Of a stretch of 64,000 nt of DNA, positions 34,784 to 43,605 are shown in pieces. Both the position numbers and the translations under genes were made by a program. The stretch covers positions 1-64,000 of the forward strand of contig NZ_JH994111.1 in assembly GCF_000316195.1 (NCBI RefSeq), read 5' to 3'. This stretch comes from Brachyspira hampsonii 30446. Lineage in GTDB: Bacteria; Spirochaetota; Brachyspiria; Brachyspirales; Brachyspiraceae. Below the pieces are notes generated by a model. It worked only from the letters and a program-made list of their open reading frames with translations. It was not told the DNA's origin and ran no database searches. Positions within the stretch are counted from its first letter, which is position 1. Every line of letters starts with the position of its first letter.

Positions 34784-36577
34784 ATGAAAATAAATGAATT
34801 AGTATCTATATTAGTTCCTGTTTATAATATAGAAAATACAATAGAAAAAAATATCAATGTATTAATAGATAAAGTTTCACCATTTTTAATGAACTTTGAA
34901 GTAATTATATCCGATGACGGAAGCAGTGACAATTCTAAAGAAGAAATAAAAAAATTATGCTCAAACTTTAGAGAAAATAATAAAAACTCAAATTTAAAAA
35001 ATATAATAGGAGTTTATGCTATAGAAAATCAGGGAAAAGGACATGCTTTAAAAAGAGCATGCGAAGTTTCTAACGGAGAGTATATAATATTTTGCGACGG
35101 CGATATGGAAATAGATCCTTCTCAATTAGAAAATTTTTTCGTGATTATGCAAAAAGAAAATGCTGATGTTGTTATAGGCTCTAAAAGACATAAAGATTCT
35201 ATAGTTAATTACTCTAATATAAGAAAATTAATATCTTTTATATATTTTATGTTTGTTAAAATATTTTTTCATCTTCCTATACAGGATACTCAGACTGGAT
35301 TAAAGCTTTTCAAAAGAGATGCTATAATAAATATTTTTCCAAGGATATTGGTAAAAGCATTTGCTTATGATTTGGAAGTTTTAGCTGCATGCAATTCAAA
35401 CGGTAAAAAAATAGTATCAGCACCTGTTATAGTTAATCCAAACAGACATTTTGGCTTTATTAAGTTTTCAGTATTATGGAGAACTTTTATTGATACTTTG
35501 GCAATATTCTATAGACTTAATATAGTTCATTTTTATAGGGATTTATTTTCTGAGCTTAAAGAAAAACCTCTTGTAAGCATCATAATACCTTTAAAAAAAA
35601 TTAATGATTATATAAAAGAAGAAACACAATATTTACTTGAGCAAATATATACTAACTTTGAAGTGATAATACTTCCAGATAAATATACTGATGGTGAAAT
35701 TAATATAGAATTATTTAAAGATGATAGAATAAAAATTATAGAAACAGGGGAGTTTCCTCCAGCTATAAAAAGAGCAATGGGAGTAAAAAAGTCAAAAGGA
35801 AGTATATTAGCGTTTTTAGATGATGATACATATCCAGAAAAAGATTGGCTTTTAAATGCATTAAGGGCTATGGAGAGTAAAAAAGTTTATGCTCTTGGAG
35901 GACCTGCTATAAATACACCGAAAGATAATTTTTCAAAACAGATAAGCGGACTTATTTACAGTTCAACACTTATGAGCGGAAAGCATAAGGCTAGATATAT
36001 ACCAGATAAGGTGCAGTATGTTAATGATTATCCAAGCTGCAATTTTATCATCACAAGAGAGCTTTATGATAGGGTAGGAGGCTTTGACAGTGAGTATTGG
36101 CCTGGTGAGGATACCATACTTTGCAATAATATTATGAAAGCAAATGAAAAGATATTGTATACTCCAGAAGCATTGGTTTATCATCATAGAAGAGATTTAT
36201 TTTTTGGGCATTTTAAACAGCTTAAAGGTTATGCTTGGCATAGGGGATATTTTGTAAAAAGGTTTGGAGGCAATTCTTTGAGTTTATCTTATTTTATACC
36301 TTCAGTATTTTTACTTTATACTATATTTGTGCCTTTTGCATTATATTTTGATTTGCCTAAAGTTTTAAATAGTTATATACCAGCTATTAATAAAAATATA
36401 TTTCTTTATTTATTGCTGTTTCCTCATAGTTTTTACGGACTATGTTTAATTGGAAGCTGGGTTAGTACATTATCGCCTATAAAGGGTTTTTGTAAGGCTA
36501 TAGGTATATTTCTATCTCATTTAACTTACGGATTTTTCTTTATAAAAGGTTTTATTAAAGGACTTGTAAAAAAATGA
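34784..36577 (+). CDS. double GT2 glycosyltransferase with C-terminal membrane helices
   Basis: 597 residues containing two family-2 glycosyltransferase domains in one chain. The first (about 6-235) is of the dolichyl-phosphate-mannose synthase type: SILVPVYNIENTIEKN, ISDDGSSDNS, IIFCDGDMEID, QDTQTGLKLFKRDA. The second (about 262-500) has SIIIPLKK, AFLDDDTYPEKDW, FIITRELYDRVGGFD and WPGEDTILCN. At least two membrane helices close the protein. Probably makes a lipid-linked sugar or a surface glycan. No clear ribosome binding site, but a promoter lies upstream. Confidence 0.85.
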   Translation: MKINELVSILVPVYNIENTIEKNINVLIDKVSPFLMNFEVIISDDGSSDNSKEEIKKLCSNFRENNKNSNLKNIIGVYAIENQGKGHALKRACEVSNGEYIIFCDGDMEIDPSQLENFFVIMQKENADVVIGSKRHKDSIVNYSNIRKLISFIYFMFVKIFFHLPIQDTQTGLKLFKRDAIINIFPRILVKAFAYDLEVLAACNSNGKKIVSAPVIVNPNRHFGFIKFSVLWRTFIDTLAIFYRLNIVHFYRDLFSELKEKPLVSIIIPLKKINDYIKEETQYLLEQIYTNFEVIILPDKYTDGEINIELFKDDRIKIIETGEFPPAIKRAMGVKKSKGSILAFLDDDTYPEKDWLLNALRAMESKKVYALGGPAINTPKDNFSKQISGLIYSSTLMSGKHKARYIPDKVQYVNDYPSCNFIITRELYDRVGGFDSEYWPGEDTILCNNIMKANEKILYTPEALVYHHRRDLFFGHFKQLKGYAWHRGYFVKRFGGNSLSLSYFIPSVFLLYTIFVPFALYFDLPKVLNSYIPAINKNIFLYLLLFPHSFYGLCLIGSWVSTLSPIKGFCKAIGIFLSHLTYGFFFIKGFIKGLVKK

Positions 36578-36580
36578 TTT

Positions 36581-36853
36581 TTAAAACTCTATGAAATATA
36601 ATTCCATTTTTCTTATTATACTTGATAGTGCTTTAACTTTTTCATCATCTTCAATATTTGATATTTGATATTTTGAAGGATTTGACTTTATCATATCCAA
36701 TAATTCAAATGATAATACAAATAGATTCTCTGTTAGAATATCATCTAATTCCATATCATCTTTTAGCAATTCGTTTATTTCAATAGCATTACATAATAAA
36801 TTTTCATGATCCAAATTTTCCGTTAGGCTATTTAATTTATTATCATTCACCAT
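36581..36853 (-). CDS. small acidic protein, unknown
   Basis: 90 residues, rich in Asp, Glu, Asn and Leu, no signal peptide (ELLKDDMELDDILTENLFVL, SNIEDDEKVKALSSIIRKME). Predicted mostly helical; no family recognised. It is probably real: AGGAG sits 7 nt before the ATG at 36853, and a promoter with 17-bp spacing lies at 36881-36909. A longer frame starting at TTG 36859 would leave 1 nt after the AGGAG. It converges with the GT2 gene, 3 bp away. Confidence 0.6.
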   Translation of the reverse strand: MVNDNKLNSLTENLDHENLLCNAIEINELLKDDMELDDILTENLFVLSFELLDMIKSNPSKYQISNIEDDEKVKALSSIIRKMELYFIEF

Positions 36854-36880
36854 AATCAAACTCCTTTTTACATATTTTAC

Positions 36881-36909
36881 AGTATATGAGAAATATAATA
36901 TAAAGTCAA
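36881..36909 (-). promoter_or_regulatory. sigma70-type promoter of small acidic protein gene
   Basis: TTGACT (36904-36909) and TATACT (36881-36886) on the minus strand, spacer 17 bp, 28 bp before the ATG at 36853. Confidence 0.6.
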
Positions 36910-37048
36910 GATTGTGTAAATATAATATAACAAAATATTTACTTATACTAACAATTAATTATAAAAATAATATACATCATAGTAATTTTGTATTTTTATA
37001 CAGTTAAATTATTATTTTAATTTGAAAAGTAAAATGAACTAATATACT

Positions 37049-37233
37049 TGTTTCAAAACTAATTATATTTATGATTGTGTGAACTAGCCGTTCGTATGGA
37101 AAGTAGATACTTGGCGAATGCAGTAGTTGAAAGACTGCATATTTAAGATAATTGCAATATATTATAAAAATTATTTCTATAATTGATAATTACACAAATT
37201 TTATATATAATCTCATCAAATACTTTTGAAATA
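37049..37233. repeat. TIR-type intergenic element (GTTTCAAAA family)
   Basis: GTTTCAAAACTAATTA at the left (37050) and TACTTTTGAAATAATTA at the right (37221) are imperfect inverted ends of a ~185-bp element. The core carries a slightly GC-richer stretch (GAACTAGCCGTTCGTATGG) and GAAAGACTGCAT, the latter also present inside the MITE at 8215. No gene. It occupies most of the 483-bp gap before the permease gene; the flanks are plain A+T. Confidence 0.5.
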
Positions 37234-37336
37234 ATTATATTATTAAAATTATAAATATATTTAAAATAATTCTATAATAGAATAACCCATATAAAAATCT
37301 AAAAAGCTCTAATAAAATTATTATATAGTAAAATTA

Positions 37337-38290
37337 TCATCTAGCTCCCTTATCATAAGGAACACCTGATGCCTTAGGAGCCTGAGAATTTTTAGAAGTA
37401 AATGCAAGCACTATTATAGTAGTAATATAAGGAATCATCTTATATATGTTATTGGATATAGGAAGACTTGCAAGTATAGGTATTCCAGAATAGGCAGATG
37501 CTAAAGTCTTCATAAGTCCAAAGAAAAATGCAGCATATAATATCTTCATAGGCTTCCATTGTCCGAATATGAGTACCGCCAAAGCTAAAAATCCGTATCC
37601 TGCCACAGTGGCATTAAAGTTAGTAGAAGTAGGAATAACAAATACTAATCCTCCTAAACCTCCCAAAGCCCCTGATATAGCAACACCAATATAACGCATT
37701 TTATAAACATTAATACCAACAGAGTCTGCCGCCTGAGGATATTCTCCGCAGCTTCTAAGTCTAAGACCGAATCTAGTTTTATAAAGAATAAACCAAGATA
37801 ATGCTAATATTATAAAACCTATATATGTTGTTATATATGTGTTTTTGAAAAATAGTCCTCCTATTATGGGAATGCTTCCAAGTATAGGTACAGATTCTAT
37901 TCTAAAGTTATTAACAAAACTTATCTGCTGAACGGTTTGAATAGCTCTTGTAACATATATAGCAAAAGCAGGAGCAAATATATTTAAAGCAGTACCGCTT
38001 ATAACCTGATCTGCACTCATACTAATGGCAGCATAAGCATGAAGAAGAGAAAATACAAGACCGGATAAAGCTGATATAATCATCGCTAAAAATAATGTTA
38101 TCATAGGCGGAAAATTAGCACCTAATCTGCTTATAAAAAATATTCCGGCAAAGGCCCCTATTATCATTATGCCCTCAAGAGCAATATTAACAACCCCGCT
38201 TCTTTCAGAAAACATTCCGCCTAATGCTACAAGCAAAAGAGGAATAGAAAAAAACATTGTCTGCTGTACTAAAAAATAAATTGTTTCCAT
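37337..38290 (-). CDS. nucleoside ABC transporter permease (NupQ/YufQ type)
   Basis: 317 residues, 8-9 hydrophobic helices. Opens with IPLLLVALGGMFSERSGVVN followed by IALEGIMIIGAF, the signature of the branched-chain/BMP-type nucleoside permeases. TRFGLRLRSCGEYPQAADSV and AISGALGGLGGLVFV are the cytoplasmic-loop motifs. Pairs with the permease directly upstream to form the channel. The last gene of the nucleoside locus; AGGAG lies 12 nt before the ATG. Confidence 0.9.
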   Translation of the reverse strand: METIYFLVQQTMFFSIPLLLVALGGMFSERSGVVNIALEGIMIIGAFAGIFFISRLGANFPPMITLFLAMIISALSGLVFSLLHAYAAISMSADQVISGTALNIFAPAFAIYVTRAIQTVQQISFVNNFRIESVPILGSIPIIGGLFFKNTYITTYIGFIILALSWFILYKTRFGLRLRSCGEYPQAADSVGINVYKMRYIGVAISGALGGLGGLVFVIPTSTNFNATVAGYGFLALAVLIFGQWKPMKILYAAFFFGLMKTLASAYSGIPILASLPISNNIYKMIPYITTIIVLAFTSKNSQAPKASGVPYDKGAR

Positions 38291-38330
38291 TTTAAATAAA
38301 ATCTCCTTTATATTTTCTATTCTTTACTAA

Positions 38331-39446
38331 TTACTCATTAGCATTCTTTTCTTCTTTTTTGATTATCTTCTTAGATATAAATCCAACAATAGATTTAAAA
38401 AGCAAAGCAAAAGCACTGAAATATATTATAGCAGATATGATCATCTCTATAATTTCCGGAGTAAAATCATATATCTGCATATAAAATCCTCCGACAGTAA
38501 TATGAGCAATGAAAAGCCCAGCAATTAATATACCTATAGGGTGAGAAAGCCCAAGCAAAGCAATAGGTATACCCATAAATCCTTCCTCAGCAAGCACATC
38601 AACAACCTCTATATGCTTACCCACTCCAGAAAGATATAAAAGTCCGCCTCCTAGTCCTGCCAAAGCTCCGGCTATAACCATAGAGAGAATTATATTTCTT
38701 TTTTCGTTGATGCCGGCATATTTACTTGCATCCTTATTTAGTCCGCATGCTTTAAGCTCGAAGCCGAATGTAGTTTTTGAAAGTATTATATATACTATTA
38801 TTACTACAATCACAGCAATGAAAAAGCCTCCGTTGGCACTTGAACCTTTAAATATCGTATTAAGCCCCATAGTAGGAATAGTAGAAGAAGGAGTAATATT
38901 TTGAGACTGATTTTTAAGCATATCATAAACCGTAAGCGTAACAAGATAATTAACTAAATACATACCAATATAATTCATCATAATACTTGAAATAACTTCA
39001 TTAACATTGAAATGTGCCTTTAAAAAACCGGGTAAATAAGCCCAAAGCCCTCCGGCTATAAAAGAAACAAGTAAAGCAATAATCCAATGCAAAGCAGGCG
39101 GAAGAAATGTACATTTTACAGCAACCAATACAGCAGCATAAGCCCCCACTATAAATTGACCAGGTGCACCAATATTAAAAAGTCCGTTTTTAAAAGCGAA
39201 TCCCACAGAAAGCCCTGTAAGTATCAAAGGAGTTGCAGTGTATATAACCTGTCCCAATCCTCTGCTTCCGCCTGAAAAACCTCCTGAAAGTATTGTCATA
39301 AAAGCTGGAAAAGCATCATGAACATTACTTATAAGAAGTATTATAAGCCCAAGAAGCAATCCTATAATAATAGCGAGAAAAGAAGAAAATATATTAATAA
39401 ATCCTTCTTTCTCCAAAATACCTGCCAATTTATTTTTGAAATCCAT
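38331..39446 (-). CDS. nucleoside ABC transporter permease (NupP/YufP type)
   Basis: 371 residues with about nine helices: LTGLSVGFAFKNGLFNIGAP, VNEVISSIMMNYIGMYLVNY and AGALAGLGGGLLYLSGVGKH match this permease group. AAGGAG precedes the ATG. The permease is separated from its ATPase gene by an Rpn gene and hairpins (39552-40728), while the second permease follows after 40 bp. Confidence 0.9.
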   Translation of the reverse strand: MDFKNKLAGILEKEGFINIFSSFLAIIIGLLLGLIILLISNVHDAFPAFMTILSGGFSGGSRGLGQVIYTATPLILTGLSVGFAFKNGLFNIGAPGQFIVGAYAAVLVAVKCTFLPPALHWIIALLVSFIAGGLWAYLPGFLKAHFNVNEVISSIMMNYIGMYLVNYLVTLTVYDMLKNQSQNITPSSTIPTMGLNTIFKGSSANGGFFIAVIVVIIVYIILSKTTFGFELKACGLNKDASKYAGINEKRNIILSMVIAGALAGLGGGLLYLSGVGKHIEVVDVLAEEGFMGIPIALLGLSHPIGILIAGLFIAHITVGGFYMQIYDFTPEIIEMIISAIIYFSAFALLFKSIVGFISKKIIKKEEKNANE

Positions 39447-39551
39447 TAATCACTCCTTTTATAACAATACATTTTATATTAATAATTAAAATTTCATATG
39501 CTAACTATAAACAGTATATTTAACATGCCATTTTAACTAATGTCATAATGT

Positions 39552-39896
39552 TCACAAGTTTTTATTTTATTATTGTTATGCTTGCCTACGCCTTAAAAAG
39601 ACAGCGAGTAAACTCACTATCTGGCTTCGGCTCGCTTGCATACATTTACAAACGCTCACAAGTTTTTTATTTTATTATTGTTATGCTCGACTCCGATTTA
39701 AATAGCTAGCGAGTAAACTCACTAGCTGGCTTCGGCTCGCTTGCATATATTTACAAACTCTCACAAGTTTTTTATTTTATTATTGTTATGCTCGCCTCGC
39801 CTTAGATAGCTAGCGAGTAAACTCACTAGCTGGCTTCGGCTCGCTTGTTAGTATAATATATACCTAATATATTTACAAACGCTCACAAGTTTTTTA
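39552..39896 (-). repeat. tandem 24-nt hairpin array 3' of Rpn gene
   Basis: Three units of about 104, 105 and 122 bp, each starting TCACAAGTTTTTTATTTTAT (39552, 39656, 39761). Each contains TTATGCTCGCCTCGCC or a variant, a 24-nt palindrome and GGCTTCGGCTCGCTTG. Palindromes: 39599-39622 (AGACAGCGAGT...), 39704-39727 and 39808-39831 (AGCTAGCGAGT/ACTCACTAGCT). On the minus strand every non-Watson-Crick pair becomes G-U. A fourth TCACAAG starts at 39883, where it is the last codons and stop of the Rpn gene. The units therefore appear to be derived from the end of that gene. Confidence 0.8.
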
Positions 39897-40728
39897 TTTC
39901 TTCTATACTCAAGCCTGTTAATTTACAAATAAGATTAATATCCATATTTTCTTTTTTCATATTTCTAGCTATAGATATTTGCTGTTCTTTTTTACCATCT
40001 TCAATACCTTTTACACGCTCTTCATTAAGCATTAATATATTAAAATAATCCCTCTCATAATCACTGTAACCATTATATAAATCACTGCTATTAACAAATT
40101 TATAATATTCATCATATACTTCTTTCATTATAGGATTTTTTTTCACTAGTACTTTCATTATATCCTCCAATTGATTTTTTGCACTTAAAAATTTAAACCA
40201 ATCTGATAAACCATCATATATACTATTATCATTTTTAAACTTTTTCAATTCTAAAAAATGAATCTCTAAATGATTAGTCAATATATGATTAGTTTCCAAT
40301 TCTTTTATAAAATAACAGCTATGTGCTTTATCTGAATCTTTTATTAAATTAAAATCTAAAATATTAATACTTATAACAGGTGTCAAATCGGAATATAGAT
40401 CTTTAGATTTTAAATTTGAAAAATAGTTTTTAGCCCAATAGTATAAACTTCTATATATAAAAGATTGATTGCCTATTCTTTGTATCTCTATTAAGATAGT
40501 ATCTCCAGATTTTGTTTTTCCTTTTACATCTGTTATAGATTCTTTGTCATTTATACTTTCTTTTAAGTTAAAAGAATTTAATACTTCTATACTTTCAAAA
40601 GGTTCTTGATTAGCATCTATTCTTACAGAATTAATCAAATTTTTTAAAATATGCTCATGTCCTTTTTTAGCAAACATATAACGCATAAAATAATCATTTA
40701 AAACATTAAAATCTTTATTAATTTTCAT
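39883..40728 (-). CDS. Rpn-family recombination-promoting nuclease, inserted in nucleoside operon
   Basis: 281 residues, paralogue of the 1296-2177 product: FNVLNDYFMRYMFAKKGHE, nuclease core ESITDVKGKTKSG and ILIEIQRIG, YYWAKNYFSNL, and the C-terminal KKEQQISIARNMKKENMD and TGLSIEEIKNL. It lies between the ATPase and permease genes of a transporter whose genes are usually contiguous, so it is an insertion. The open frame and reading direction match the operon, allowing read-through. No good ribosome binding site or promoter is visible. Confidence 0.88.
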   Translation of the reverse strand: MKINKDFNVLNDYFMRYMFAKKGHEHILKNLINSVRIDANQEPFESIEVLNSFNLKESINDKESITDVKGKTKSGDTILIEIQRIGNQSFIYRSLYYWAKNYFSNLKSKDLYSDLTPVISINILDFNLIKDSDKAHSCYFIKELETNHILTNHLEIHFLELKKFKNDNSIYDGLSDWFKFLSAKNQLEDIMKVLVKKNPIMKEVYDEYYKFVNSSDLYNGYSDYERDYFNILMLNEERVKGIEDGKKEQQISIARNMKKENMDINLICKLTGLSIEEIKNL

Positions 40729-40768
40729 AGTTCAATTCATATAAAAAATTAAATACAATTTATTATAT

Positions 40769-42298
40769 TTAAGCACTCCTCTTAGAACCAGCCATATAAA
40801 GACCAAGTTCATTAATAGTTAAATCTTTATTAAGAACATTAGCTACTATCTCACCCTCATATATAACCAATATTCTATCACTTAAATTCATAACCTCATC
40901 AAGCTCTAATGAAACAAGTAAAACAGCCTTTCCATTATCTCTTTGAGCTATTAATTCTTTATGTATGTATTCTATAGCACCTACATCAAGTCCCCTTGTA
41001 GGCTGAACCGCTATAAGTAAATCCGGATTTCTGTCTATCTCTCTTGCTATAATTACCTTTTGCTGATTTCCTCCTGACATACTTCTTGCTATAGTTTTAG
41101 AGCCTTCGGCACTTCTTATATCAAATCTTTTTATAAGTTCATCAGCATAATTATCTATTTCTTTAAACTTTAAAAATCCGTTTTTTTGAAATTTATCTGT
41201 AAAATATGTCTGAAGTATAGTATTTTCTGCAAGAGTATAATCAAGCACAAGTCCATGTTTATGCCTGTCTTCTGGAATATGACCTATACCGCTTAAAGTT
41301 TTATTTCTTATAGATAAATTTGTAATGTCTTTGCCATTTAAATGAATGCTTCCGCTTGACATCTCTATAAGACCGGTAAGAGCATATATGAGTTCGCTTT
41401 GTCCGTTTCCATCAATACCAGCAATACATACTATCTCTCCTGCACGAACATCAAAAGAAACATTTTTAACTATATTTTTTTCACTATGAGGAGATTTAAC
41501 ATTTAGTTCTTTTACTGATAATATTATATCCTTAGGCTTAGCCTCAGTTTTATCTACTACTAAAGATACCTTTCTTCCCACCATCATTTCTGACATTTCT
41601 TCTTTAGTAGTGCTTTTTACATCAATAGTTCCTATATATTTACCCTTACGAAGAACAGAGCATCTGTCAGCAACCTCTTTAATCTCATTTAATTTATGTG
41701 TAATAAATAGTATAGATTTACCTTCTTTTACTAATGACTTCATTATCTTCATAAGCTCATCTATTTCATTAGGAGTAAGTACAGCAGTAGGCTCATCAAA
41801 AATAAGTATATTATTATTTTTATAGAGCATTTTTAAAATTTCTACTCTCTGCTGCATACCTACAGTTAAATCGCTTATAAGAGAGTCTGGATAAATTTCA
41901 AGTCCATAAGTTTTGCTTAATTCCATTACTTTTTTTCTTGCATCATCAACCTGAAGTATTCCATGCTTTACAGTTTCAACACCAAGCATAATATTTTCTA
42001 AAGCAGTAAAATTATGAACTAATTTGAAATGCTGATGCACCATGCCTATTCCCAAAGCATTTGCCGTATTAGGATTATCAATATTTACTTCTTTGCCATT
42101 AACTTTAATAATCCCCTCTTCTTGTTTATAAAGCCCAAATAATACACTCATTAAAGTAGATTTACCGGCTCCGTTTTCTCCAAGCAAAGCATGTATTTCA
42201 CCTCGTTTTAATTGTATAGTGATATTATCATTTGCTATTATACCCTTAAAGCGTTTGGTTATATTAAGCATTTCAACTACATATTCTGAATTTTCCAT
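40769..42298 (-). CDS. nucleoside ABC transporter ATPase (two ABC domains)
   Basis: 509 residues with two fused nucleotide-binding domains, as in RbsA, MglA and the BMP-type transporters. The first has Walker A GENGAGKSTLMSVLFG, signature LTVGMQQRVEILKML and ILIFDEPTAVLTPNE. The second has a degenerate Walker A (GIDGNGQSELIYAL), signature MSGGNQQKVIIAREI and LDVGAIEYIHKEL. A further ATG 15 bp upstream is in frame, but AGGAA lies 6-7 nt before the ATG at 42298. It has its own promoter and is cut off from the BMP genes by a terminator. Confidence 0.92.
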   Translation of the reverse strand: MENSEYVVEMLNITKRFKGIIANDNITIQLKRGEIHALLGENGAGKSTLMSVLFGLYKQEEGIIKVNGKEVNIDNPNTANALGIGMVHQHFKLVHNFTALENIMLGVETVKHGILQVDDARKKVMELSKTYGLEIYPDSLISDLTVGMQQRVEILKMLYKNNNILIFDEPTAVLTPNEIDELMKIMKSLVKEGKSILFITHKLNEIKEVADRCSVLRKGKYIGTIDVKSTTKEEMSEMMVGRKVSLVVDKTEAKPKDIILSVKELNVKSPHSEKNIVKNVSFDVRAGEIVCIAGIDGNGQSELIYALTGLIEMSSGSIHLNGKDITNLSIRNKTLSGIGHIPEDRHKHGLVLDYTLAENTILQTYFTDKFQKNGFLKFKEIDNYADELIKRFDIRSAEGSKTIARSMSGGNQQKVIIAREIDRNPDLLIAVQPTRGLDVGAIEYIHKELIAQRDNGKAVLLVSLELDEVMNLSDRILVIYEGEIVANVLNKDLTINELGLYMAGSKRSA

Positions 42299-42352
42299 TA
42301 TATTTCCTATCATATATTTTATATATAACTATTTAAAAACAATTATATATAA

Positions 42353-42381
42353 AATATAGTTCAATGATTTTAAATTGTCAA
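42353..42381 (-). promoter_or_regulatory. sigma70-type promoter of ATPase-permease unit
   Basis: TTGACA (42376-42381) and TATATT (42353-42358) on the minus strand, spacer 17 bp, 55 bp before the ATPase ATG. It is just downstream of the terminator at 42391-42428. Confidence 0.7.
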
Positions 42382-42390
42382 ATATTTATA

Positions 42391-42428
42391 AAAAAAATAG
42401 AGATACCAGATATGAAGCTGATATCTCT
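42391..42428 (-). terminator. terminator after third BMP gene
   Basis: On the minus strand AGAGATATCAG and CTGGTATCTCT form an 11-bp stem with one G-U and an 8-nt loop (42399-42428), followed by A and seven T. It is 24 bp after the BMP stop codon. Confidence 0.88.
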
Positions 42429-42451
42429 TAATATTTTAATAATTAATAGTT

Positions 42452-43528
42452 TTATTGTATCAAATTAACTTTAACTATATCTAAAGGCAGTTCATTAACA
42501 TCTTTAGCATCTTTATCAGTAAGAACTTTTATTTCTCCCATATTAAGTTTCTGATATATTGTATCATAATCATTTTGAGTGAATTTTTGGAATTTAGAAG
42601 TAGCCATAGGAAGACCTATACCATTAACTTTAGCATCAAGTACAACAGATTTTCCTCCAGGGAATTTAGCATTATAAAAATCATCTATAGCATTATAAAC
42701 AGATTCTCCAAGCATTTTCATAGCAGAAGTTATAACAGTAGGAGATTCAGCACTTTGATCTATATCAACACCTATAACTAATCCGTTATTTTGTTCAGCA
42801 GCACTCATAACAGAGTTTCCAGCTCCTCCTGCAGGAGCAAATATTACCTGTATGCCACTTTGATACCAAGAAGTAGCTAAAGTCTGATTTTCAGGAGTAG
42901 CATTGAAGTTTCCTATATATGTATAATTTATTTTTATACTTCCTACAGGAATATTCATTTCCTTAGCAGCATAATTAGCACCCTGTACAAATCCGTAACC
43001 GAATCTTATAACAGCAGGAACAGCCATACCTGCCATAACGCCTAAATTAGTATAGCCTTCTTTTACTATAGCATAACCTGCTAAAAATCCTGCCTGTTCT
43101 TCAGCATAAAGTACAGAATAAACATTAGTTTCTATTCTAAAATCAGTATAAGTTCCGTCCTGAGGACTTCCGTCTAAAAGTACAAAACTTACATCTGGAT
43201 GAGTATCTTGAGCTCTGTATACTGCAGGTTCAAATAAAAATCCCGGAGTTACTACCAATTTAGCACCGGCAGATACTGCTAAATCTATAGCGTCAACATA
43301 AGCATCAGTAGTTTTTTGAGCAGGCTGATAGTATTTATGAGATATAGAGTTTTCCTCAGCATATTTTGTTAAACCTTCCCAAGCTCCTTGATTGAAGGAT
43401 CTGTCATCTATGGTGCCTACATCTGTTATTAATGCTAGTTCATATCCTCCGGATTTCTTTTCTCCTCCGCATGAAATCATGAGAAGGAAACTCATTAATG
43501 TAATGATTGAGATAAGAATTTTTTTCAT
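42452..43528 (-). CDS. BMP-family nucleoside-binding lipoprotein, copy 3
   Basis: 358 residues. Lipoprotein signal ISIITLMSFLLMISCGG; basic-membrane-protein (PnrA/TmpC) fold with LALITDVGTIDDRSFNQGAW, SAGAKLVVTPGFLFEPAVY, AGFLAGYAIVKEGYTNLGVM and NGLVIGVDIDQS. PnrA-type proteins bind purine nucleosides. AGGAG precedes the ATG. Third of three tandem paralogues; it is closest to the copy immediately upstream. A terminator follows. Confidence 0.93.
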   Translation of the reverse strand: MKKILISIITLMSFLLMISCGGEKKSGGYELALITDVGTIDDRSFNQGAWEGLTKYAEENSISHKYYQPAQKTTDAYVDAIDLAVSAGAKLVVTPGFLFEPAVYRAQDTHPDVSFVLLDGSPQDGTYTDFRIETNVYSVLYAEEQAGFLAGYAIVKEGYTNLGVMAGMAVPAVIRFGYGFVQGANYAAKEMNIPVGSIKINYTYIGNFNATPENQTLATSWYQSGIQVIFAPAGGAGNSVMSAAEQNNGLVIGVDIDQSAESPTVITSAMKMLGESVYNAIDDFYNAKFPGGKSVVLDAKVNGIGLPMATSKFQKFTQNDYDTIYQKLNMGEIKVLTDKDAKDVNELPLDIVKVNLIQ

Positions 43529-43605
43529 AGTTTAATGTCTCCTATTTTTATAATTTTTATAATATGTTTGCTTGCTAAAAATTATTAAATCTATATAGTA
43601 AAAAG

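Noticed and set aside
39552-39896. CRISPR-like array.
   Set aside because: Three units of uneven length with internal palindromes, no unique spacers of constant size and no cas genes; the unit start is the end of the Rpn gene.
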